Below are positions 13,331 to 19,110 of a DNA stretch of 19,110 bases, one piece after another; position 1 is the first letter of the stretch; the number at the start of each line of letters is the position of its first letter. The DNA is taken from contig RGEC01000015.1 in NCBI GenBank assembly GCA_009918425.1, positions 1-19,110 of the forward strand, read 5' to 3'. The notes under the pieces were generated by a model. The model worked only from the letters and a program-made list of their open reading frames with translations, had not been told where the DNA came from and did no database searches. Origin of the DNA: Bacteroidota bacterium (GTDB lineage Bacteria > Bacteroidota > Bacteroidia > NS11-12g > UBA955). Both the position numbers and the translations under genes were made by a program.

Positions 13331-14025
13331 TGCTGCAACATATTCCACCCGGACTTCGCAATCTCATCATTCTGATAGCCTTGATGGGTATGGCCCAGAT
13401 TGCCCTGCCCAATGCAGGTATTAATCCCATTCATTTATACCTTTTTTACCCCGACAGCGACCTGTTTAAACCATGGCAGCTCATTACCCACATGTTTGCC
13501 CATGGCGGTTTTACCCATTTTCTATTCAATGTCATTGCCCTTGTTTCTTTCGGAGGCATCATAGAATACAAACTGGGAACGCGGCGTTTTCTCATGCTCT
13601 ACTTTATCAGTGGACTGGGTGCTGTTTTGCTGCATTATATCAGCATCGGATATGAAGTGTACCAAATTACCGGAAGCCTGTTTCCGAATCATGAAGGCTT
13701 TGCTCACGATATATCTTTTGGAATTCAGGCCGGAAGTAAAAGTGTCGGTTATGGACCCATGCTGGGTGCCAGCGGTGCCATTTATGGTATCATGGCAGCA
13801 TTTGCCTTTTTCTATCCCAATGAGGAAATGGTGTTTCTATTTATTCCCTATCCCATAAAGGCCAAATACCTTGTTCCCATAATCCTTGGCATCGATTTAA
13901 TTTTTGGATTCACCAATTTGGAAAGCGATCCTTTTGCCCATTTTGCCCACCTGGGAGGCGCCCTTGCAGGTTTTTTAACCGTGAAATTATGGTTTAGAAA
14001 ATGGATTCGCGGCAATTGGCGTTAA
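13330..14025 (+). CDS. Rhomboid family intramembrane serine protease (first copy)
   Basis: This is a 231-residue membrane protein. Rhomboids cleave transmembrane segments of other proteins inside the bilayer. The core is complete: HMFAHGGFTHFLFN (54-67, with the oxyanion His and Asn), GASGAIYG with catalytic Ser149 and HFAHLGGALAG with catalytic His207. A roughly 35-residue polar insert (about 106-140) precedes the Ser helix, and the tail is short and basic. Translation is coupled to mutL by a 1-nt overlap (TGATG), and the second rhomboid starts 1 nt after its stop. Natural substrates are unknown. The pairing with mutL is a conserved layout in Bacteroidota rather than a known functional link. 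Confidence 0.95.
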   Translation: MLQHIPPGLRNLIILIALMGMAQIALPNAGINPIHLYLFYPDSDLFKPWQLITHMFAHGGFTHFLFNVIALVSFGGIIEYKLGTRRFLMLYFISGLGAVLLHYISIGYEVYQITGSLFPNHEGFAHDISFGIQAGSKSVGYGPMLGASGAIYGIMAAFAFFYPNEEMVFLFIPYPIKAKYLVPIILGIDLIFGFTNLESDPFAHFAHLGGALAGFLTVKLWFRKWIRGNWR

Positions 14026-14026
14026 T

Positions 14027-14887
14027 ATGGCAATGACATTTCTCGGTGCAGACCTAAATCCATTTAACCGCCGCAACCCGGCGGTAATAAACCTTGTACT
14101 TATTTGTGCAGGGGTTTGGATTTTCACGGCTTTACTGGGACTTTTCCTGCCTGCGGCAGTCGGCGCATTGATGTTCATGCCCCACCTGCATTTCTTTGTC
14201 TTACAGCCTTGGTCAGTCTTTACCTACATTTTCCTGCACGATGGTTTTTTCCACCTTTTCACCAACATGCTCTGGTTGTTTTTTATCGGTAGCATTCTGG
14301 AAGATATGACAGGCAAAAAACATATATGGCGACTGTTTATCGGTGGCGGAATCGCAGGGGCTCTTTTGTTTATGTTGCTGAACAACCTTTTTGGGATTGG
14401 TGGTGAAATGGCGCGCATGGTGGGCGCATCAGGCGGCGTTACTGCGGTAATTGTAGGCACCGCTGTTATGTTCCCCGCCTACAGAATACTTCTGTTCGGA
14501 ATACTTCCCATTGAATTGGTTTGGATTGCCGTTTTTCGGGTGGTACTGGATCTTTTGGGTGCATCGGGCCCCATAAACCAGGGTGGCTATATCTGCCACC
14601 TTGGGGGTGCTTTACTTGGCCTGCTATACATGATGCATACCAAAGGAACCTGGACGATTCCGGGCGTGGATGCGTTTAGTGATTTTCTGCGCAATTTGTT
14701 TTCTACCAAAAAATCAAAACCCTTGCGCAGTGCAAAGGTGAGTATCAATACAGACAAAACACACAACTCAAAAAAGGCCGGTGTTTCACAGGAAGAAATA
14801 GACCGTATTCTGGATAAAATCAATGCTACAGGTTATGATAGTCTGACCGCCCAGGAAAAAGATAAATTATTCAAGGCAGGCGAATGA
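14027..14887 (+). CDS. Rhomboid family intramembrane serine protease (second copy, with cytoplasmic tail)
   Basis: This is a 286-residue protein. The core includes HDGFFHLFTN (71-80), GASGGV with catalytic Ser136 and CHLGGALLG with catalytic His191. Unlike the first copy it has about 80 soluble residues after the last membrane helix, ending in a helical stretch (EEIDRILDKINATGYDSLT) that recurs at the C-terminus of many Bacteroidota rhomboids. Two ATGs (14027, 14033) are possible; I keep the first. It starts 1 nt after the first rhomboid, and its stop overlaps the next gene by 4 nt (ATGA). The two copies are clearly diverged paralogues, so they are old and probably have different substrates. 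Confidence 0.95.
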   Translation: MAMTFLGADLNPFNRRNPAVINLVLICAGVWIFTALLGLFLPAAVGALMFMPHLHFFVLQPWSVFTYIFLHDGFFHLFTNMLWLFFIGSILEDMTGKKHIWRLFIGGGIAGALLFMLLNNLFGIGGEMARMVGASGGVTAVIVGTAVMFPAYRILLFGILPIELVWIAVFRVVLDLLGASGPINQGGYICHLGGALLGLLYMMHTKGTWTIPGVDAFSDFLRNLFSTKKSKPLRSAKVSINTDKTHNSKKAGVSQEEIDRILDKINATGYDSLTAQEKDKLFKAGE

Positions 14888-15978
14888 AAATGGTATTGCG
14901 CATATTGAATCTGATTGTGTTTCCGGCTACGCTGATTACCGGTCTGATGTTGATTTTGTCAATGCTGGCCCCCTACATACATCCTTCATACTCATCCTGG
15001 ATTCAGTTGCTGGGCCTCGCCTTCCCGATTCTTTTTCTTGTGAATCTGCTATGGCTAATTTATTGGTGGATTCAGCTTCGCATGAAACTGATTTTCCCAT
15101 TGGGTATAGCGATATTGTGTTTTTTTCAAACAGGAAAATATTTACAATTTTCAGGAAGCACAAAGTCAACAGAGCCAGCCACAATAAAGATTTGCAGTGT
15201 GAATACTCAGCTTTTCGGGGCATTTCAAAACCGTTGGTTTTTTGATACTGTAGCCAATGTATTAAATTCAAAGAATGCAGATATTATCTGCCTGCAGGAA
15301 GTTTATGCCCGTCGGAATATTGATAAAATGGCTGCACAGCTCAAAGAAAAAACAGGCTTCAAATACATGCAGCTGTTCAGACTAATCCCGGAACGCAATT
15401 ATGGCATGATTATTCTGAGCCGCTACCCCATCCTGGGAAAAGGACGCGTAGAATTTACCGGCACAACAGGCAATATGGCAGCCTACGCAGATATTCAGAT
15501 TGGTGACGAAACCGTTAGGATATATAATGTGCATTTGCAGTCCATTCGTTTTCGCAAAACCGATTATGATTTTGTGAATGGCGAGGATAAAGAAAAAGTT
15601 TCCAACCTTGAACAGGGTAAAGGCCTTTTGCAGCGCATGCGCGATGCATATGGAAAACGGGCAGAACAATCTGATGCCCTTGCTCAACATATCAAAACAA
15701 GCATAGTGAAAAACTTGCTGGTATGTGGCGACTTTAATGACGTTCCACTGAGTTACGCCTACCATACCGTTTGTGCCGGGCTGAAGGATGCATTTTGCGA
15801 AACCGGTACCGGCCTGGAACGAACATACCTTGGGCCTTTCCCCAGTTTCCGGATTGATTACCTGTTGGCATCCCCTTCCATTTCCTTTAAAAGCTATAAC
15901 AGCTCTGCAGAAATACCCGGTGATCACAAGTTACTCTGGGCCGATTTTGCACTCCCCAAAAATCCTTACAAGGAATAA
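14884..15978 (+). CDS. Membrane-anchored endonuclease/exonuclease/phosphatase (EEP) family protein
   Basis: This is a 364-residue protein. Three hydrophobic segments (about 8-30, 40-62, 68-84) anchor it, followed by an EEP domain from about 100. The metal and catalytic residues are in place: Asn107 (SVNTQ), Glu139 (CLQEV), His217 (YNVHLQS), Asp283 and Asn285 (GDFNDVP), Asp325 (RIDYLLAS) and Asp347-His348 (GDHKLLWADF). Such enzymes hydrolyse phosphodiesters in DNA, phospholipids or inositol phosphates; the topology suggests an outward-facing domain, which would favour a lipid or extracellular substrate over chromosomal DNA. It overlaps the second rhomboid by 4 nt and closes the mutL operon. 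Confidence 0.92.
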   Translation: MKMVLRILNLIVFPATLITGLMLILSMLAPYIHPSYSSWIQLLGLAFPILFLVNLLWLIYWWIQLRMKLIFPLGIAILCFFQTGKYLQFSGSTKSTEPATIKICSVNTQLFGAFQNRWFFDTVANVLNSKNADIICLQEVYARRNIDKMAAQLKEKTGFKYMQLFRLIPERNYGMIILSRYPILGKGRVEFTGTTGNMAAYADIQIGDETVRIYNVHLQSIRFRKTDYDFVNGEDKEKVSNLEQGKGLLQRMRDAYGKRAEQSDALAQHIKTSIVKNLLVCGDFNDVPLSYAYHTVCAGLKDAFCETGTGLERTYLGPFPSFRIDYLLASPSISFKSYNSSAEIPGDHKLLWADFALPKNPYKE

Positions 15979-15989
15979 CGCCGCATGCT

Positions 15990-15997
15990 TATATTTG
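15990..15997 (+). promoter_or_regulatory. -7 element TATATTTG of metK
   Basis: TATATTTG matches TAnnTTTG exactly and ends 22 nt before the metK ATG, inside a 41-nt gap. The gap is too short for a SAM riboswitch, and none is seen. Confidence 0.55.
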
Positions 15998-16019
15998 CGG
16001 TAATTTTTAACCAAGAAAT

Positions 16020-17224
16020 ATGCCGTATTTTTTTACTTCAGAATCTGTGTCAGAAGGCCATCCCGATAAGGTTGCCGATCAGATATCAGATGCGCTTATC
16101 GATAACTTTCTTGCCTATGATGCCGACAGCAAAGTAGCCTGCGAAACCCTGGTAACCACAGGTCAGGTTGTACTGGCCGGTGAGGTTAAATCCAAGGCGG
16201 TACTGGATGTGCAGCAGATTGCTCGCGAAGCGATTACGAAAATTGGATATACCAAAAGTGAGTACATGTTCGATGCCAATAGCTGCGGTATTCTCAGTGC
16301 CCCTGCAAGGAAACCGATGAATACATGCCATTGGCCATTCACATCGCGCATTTGCTGCTGGAAGAACTGTCCAATCTGCGTCGCGAAGGCAAGAAAATTA
16401 AATACCTGCGACCCGATGCCAAAAGCCAGGTTACCATTGAATACAGCGATGACCACAAACCCCTGCGCATCGACACCATCGTGCTTTCAACCCAGCACGA
16501 CGACTGGATTAAGCCCAAATCAAACAAAGCAGCCGATGTTAAAAAGGCTGACGATGAAATGCTGAAAGCCATCGACGCCGATGTACGCAATATCCTCGTT
16601 CCCCGCGTAATCAAACGTCTTCCCAAGCGTGTTCAGTCACTGTTTGGCAAAGACATTAAATACCATGTTAACCCAACCGGTAAGTTCGTAATCGGCGGCC
16701 CCCACGGTGATACAGGTCTCACAGGCCGTAAAATCATTGTAGATACTTATGGCGGTAAGGGTGCTCACGGTGGCGGTGCCTTCAGCGGAAAAGATCCCAG
16801 CAAGGTTGACCGTTCAGCAGCCTATGCAACACGCCACATTGCAAAAAACCTTGTAGCGGCAGGTGTTTGCGACCAGATTCTGGTTCAGGTTTCCTACGCC
16901 ATCGGTGTGGCCGATCCTGTGGGTTTATTTGTTGATACCTATGGTACCTCTAAGGTTAAAATGACCGACGGCGAGATTGCTGCCACCATCCTCAAAATGA
17001 AAGAATTCAGCCTGAGGCCCTACAACATTGAAACCCGCTTCAGCCTGCGCACACCCATTTATCTGGAAACCGCGGCGTATGGCCACATGGGACGTAAAAC
17101 CGAGGTAGTTACCAAAACCTACAACAAAGGCAAAGACAACGAAAAAACCGTGAAGGTTAAGTTATTCCCCTGGGAGGAACTCAATGCAGTAGACGCTGTG
17201 AAAAAGGCCTTCAAACTGAAATAA
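16020..17224 (+). pseudogene. metK: S-adenosylmethionine synthetase, interrupted by an internal out-of-frame deletion
   Basis: MetK makes SAM from methionine and ATP. From ATG 16020 the first frame gives a canonical N-terminus (FTSESVSEGHPDKVADQ with His14 and Lys17, CETLVTTGQVVLAGEV) up to NSCGILSA at about 16301. The rest of the enzyme follows from about 16304 in another frame: CKETDEYMPLAIHIAH, KYLRPDAKSQVTIEY, HVNPTGKFVIGGPHGD, GLTGRKIIVDTYGG, GAFSGKDPSKVDRS and the normal C-terminus to 17224. The roughly 31-33 residues that normally lie between them, with the HEQSPDI and GAGDQG ATP-site segment, are absent. The phase change requires a deletion of 3n+1 bases. As it stands the first frame stops at 16563-16565, and no working enzyme is encoded. 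An assembly or sequencing error is likely, because metK is normally essential. Confidence 0.93.
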
Positions 17225-17279
17225 AAACATCTAAGGATATGAAAAACCCGGCAATCCCTGTCTTTATTCATCTACCGGC

Positions 17280-17300
17280 ACTTTTTGGCGCCCAAAAAGT
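17280..17300. repeat. Palindrome ACTTTTTGG-CGC-CCAAAAAGT
   Basis: This is a perfect 9-bp inverted repeat with a 3-nt loop, 56 nt behind metK and followed by AACCAAAGAGG. It resembles the short dispersed intergenic palindromes seen in many bacterial genomes. No T run follows, so it is not a standard terminator. The rest of the 248-nt metK-glmS gap shows only the glmS promoter. Confidence 0.6.
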
Positions 17301-17454
17301 AACCAAAGAGGCTGTCAGTAATTAGATTTTGATTACCCAAAAACTTCATTTATCCCCGATTTGGCCGCCCGCAGCTGTGGGGGTAAGCAGGTAATTCCTG
17401 TATTTATTCCTATACACCTTGGGGGAGAGTGCCCCGATTGTGGTATACCTTGTA

Positions 17455-17462
17455 TAAATTTG
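17455..17462 (+). promoter_or_regulatory. -7 element TAAATTTG of glmS
   Basis: TAAATTTG matches TAnnTTTG exactly and ends 10 nt before the glmS ATG at 17473. A TTG lies 14 nt upstream of it, which is shorter than the usual spacing of about 19 nt. No glmS ribozyme-like leader is possible in so short a 5' region. Confidence 0.5.
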
Positions 17463-17472
17463 CATTTCACTT

Positions 17473-19110
17473 ATGTGCGGAATTGTTGCTTACATTGGCC
17501 ATCGCGAGGCCTATCCTATTATTATCAAAGGGCTCAAACGCCTTGAATACCGCGGATACGACAGTGCCGGTGTAGCACTGCTAAACGGCGATTTGCGCGT
17601 TTTCAAACAAAAAGGCAAAGTAGCCGATCTGGAAAAAGCGGCAGCCGGCGAATACACAAAAGGCAGTACAGGCATGGGGCACACCCGCTGGGCCACTCAC
17701 GGCGTTCCCAACGATGTGAATGCCCATCCCCACCTAAGCCAAAGCGGGGATCTGGCCGTAATTCACAATGGTATAATTGAAAACTACGCCACCATTAAGG
17801 AAGGTCTAATTCGCCGTGGTCACACCTTCAGCAGCGATACCGATACAGAGGTACTCATTCACCTGATTGAGGATATCATGCAAAACGCAGGACTGAATCT
17901 GCATGAAGCTGTCCGCGTAGCTTTGAAACAGGTTGTGGGTGCCTATGCCATCGTCATTCTCAGCAAAAACCACCCCGAACATCTTATTGCAGCACGCAAG
18001 GGAAGTCCGCTGGTGGTGGGAATTGGCAAGGAACACGGCGAGTTTTTCATGGCCTCGGATGCCACGCCTATTGTGGAATATACCCGGCAGGTTATTTACA
18101 TGAATGATGGTGAAATTGCCGTAGTTGAGAACGATGAACTGACCATAACCACCATCAACAACGAAATACAGACACCCTATATCCATGAGCTGGAAATGAA
18201 CCTGGAGCAGCTGGAGAAAGGCGGATATCCGCATTTCATGCTCAAGGAGATATACGAACAACCCAAAAGCATTCTGGATAGTTTCAGGGGCCGTATAGAC
18301 CCCATGAGCGCTGAAATAATCATGCGCAGCATCCGCGATTATGAGGAAAAACTCAAAAACATCAACCGTCTGATTCTGATTGGCTGCGGCACCAGCTGGC
18401 ACGCCGGACTGGTGGCTGAATACCTGTTTGAGGAATTTGCCCGTATCCCAGTGGAAGTGGAATACGCCAGCGAATTCCGCTACCGCAACCCTGTTATTTA
18501 TGGCGATGACCTGATTCTGGCCATTTCCCAGAGTGGTGAAACAGCCGATACCCTGGCCGCCATGGAGTTGGCTAAAAACAAAGGCGCCACGGTGTTTGGT
18601 GTCTGCAACGTAGTGGGCAGCAGCATTCCCCGCATGAGCCACGCCGGCGCTTACACGCATGCGGGACCTGAAATTGGGGTAGCCAGCACCAAGGCATTCA
18701 CCGCACAGGTAACGGTACTTGCTCTCATTGCCATGGCCATGGGCAAATTGCGCGGTGCACTCACCGGCGAACAACTCAGAGCGCTTATGTACGAGCTGGA
18801 GAGTATTCCTGCCAAGGTAGAGAAAGCCCTGAAACTCAATGATGAAATTGTGAAACTGAGTGAAATGTATAAAGATGCCCAGAATTTCCTGTATCTGGGT
18901 CGCGGCTATAATTTCCCGGTTGCCCTGGAAGGTGCATTGAAACTGAAAGAAATAAGCTATATCCATGCCGAAGGTTACCCTGCCGCCGAAATGAAGCACG
19001 GTCCCATTGCCCTGATTGATGAAAACATGCCCGTAGTGGTGATTGCCACCAACAGTGCACATTATGAGAAAGTGGTGAGCAACATACAGGAAGTAAAAGC
19101 CCGCAAAGGC
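17473..19110 (+). CDS. glmS: Glutamine-fructose-6-phosphate aminotransferase, 3' end cut off by window
   Basis: 546 codons are visible and the frame is open to the last base; full-length family members are near 610 residues. GlmS makes glucosamine-6-phosphate from fructose-6-phosphate and glutamine, the first step towards UDP-GlcNAc for peptidoglycan. The N-terminal glutaminase domain has the catalytic Cys2 (MCGIVAYIGH), LEYRGYDSAG (24-33), GHTRWATHG (69-77) and HNGIIENY (98-105). Two SIS isomerase domains follow, with LILIGCGTSWHAG, SQSGETADT, GPEIGVASTKAFT, GRGYNFPVALEGALKLKE and EGYPAAEMKHGP all present. A long antisense open frame over this gene is only its shadow. It has its own promoter and is separated from metK by 248 nt. 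Confidence 0.97.
   Translation, partial: MCGIVAYIGHREAYPIIIKGLKRLEYRGYDSAGVALLNGDLRVFKQKGKVADLEKAAAGEYTKGSTGMGHTRWATHGVPNDVNAHPHLSQSGDLAVIHNGIIENYATIKEGLIRRGHTFSSDTDTEVLIHLIEDIMQNAGLNLHEAVRVALKQVVGAYAIVILSKNHPEHLIAARKGSPLVVGIGKEHGEFFMASDATPIVEYTRQVIYMNDGEIAVVENDELTITTINNEIQTPYIHELEMNLEQLEKGGYPHFMLKEIYEQPKSILDSFRGRIDPMSAEIIMRSIRDYEEKLKNINRLILIGCGTSWHAGLVAEYLFEEFARIPVEVEYASEFRYRNPVIYGDDLILAISQSGETADTLAAMELAKNKGATVFGVCNVVGSSIPRMSHAGAYTHAGPEIGVASTKAFTAQVTVLALIAMAMGKLRGALTGEQLRALMYELESIPAKVEKALKLNDEIVKLSEMYKDAQNFLYLGRGYNFPVALEGALKLKEISYIHAEGYPAAEMKHGPIALIDENMPVVVIATNSAHYEKVVSNIQEVKARKG

Noticed and set aside
13522..14460. Several short antisense frames over the rhomboid genes
   Set aside because: They mirror well-conserved rhomboid codons and lack start signals.
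15979..16019. SAM riboswitch before metK
   Set aside because: Only 41 nt separate the genes and most of it is the promoter.
16296..16330. Programmed ribosomal frameshift in metK
   Set aside because: There is no slippery heptamer, and over 30 conserved residues are missing, which a frameshift cannot restore.
17806..19062. Long antisense open frame of 418 codons
   Set aside because: It lies wholly inside glmS on the other strand and its product has no recognisable domain; the + strand frame has every GlmS motif.

Overview
The window looks like chromosomal DNA of a member of the Bacteroidota. The grounds are a C-terminal type IX secretion (T9SS) sorting domain on a large secreted protein, repeated TAnnTTTG-type -7 promoter elements just upstream of start codons, a DUF5777-like outer-membrane barrel beside c-type cytochrome lipoproteins, and the gene run mutL - rhomboid - rhomboid - endonuclease/exonuclease/phosphatase. 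I cannot place it below phylum level. Most of the window is housekeeping sequence. There is no integrase, transposase, CRISPR array, rRNA or tRNA that I can see.

Left end (1-1600, + strand): two tandem, overlapping small cytochrome-c-like proteins, the first cut by the window edge, overlap a DUF5777-like beta-barrel gene. The barrel gene is broken: its conserved C-terminal strand continues in another frame and a stretch before it is missing. Behind it lies a 19-bp tandem repeat that seems to have grown from a palindromic GTCATCCT...AGGATGAC element.

The 1.6-5.1 kb region holds a LOG-family nucleotide hydrolase gene (-), a 90-bp leftover of an ndk gene (-), a two-gene operon (+) for a small cysteine-rich secreted protein and a T9SS cargo with propeller-like repeats, and then a complete ndk (-). 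The leftover and the complete ndk differ mostly at synonymous positions. This suggests that the 2.2-kb block arrived by recombination with diverged DNA and left the old ndk tail behind.

The 5.1-10.4 kb region holds an operon (-) of a sterol-desaturase-type di-iron enzyme and a membrane lipoprotein, a GreA/GreB-like small protein (+), a saccharopine/alanine dehydrogenase-like enzyme (-) divergent from a SRAP (YedK/HMCES-type) abasic-site protein (+), and a Blc-type lipocalin (-).

The 10.4-19.1 kb region is all + strand: prmA, mutL (a non-ATG start placed by its promoter), two rhomboid proteases, a membrane-anchored EEP phosphoesterase, metK and glmS (cut by the window end). MutL, the rhomboids and the EEP gene are packed with 1-4 nt overlaps or a 1-nt gap and probably form one operon. 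metK is interrupted by an out-of-frame internal deletion that removes a conserved ATP-site segment. Because metK is normally essential, this is either an assembly error or a sign of a second copy elsewhere.

The broken barrel and the broken metK shift phase the same way, so a shared assembly cause should be ruled out before any biological reading.
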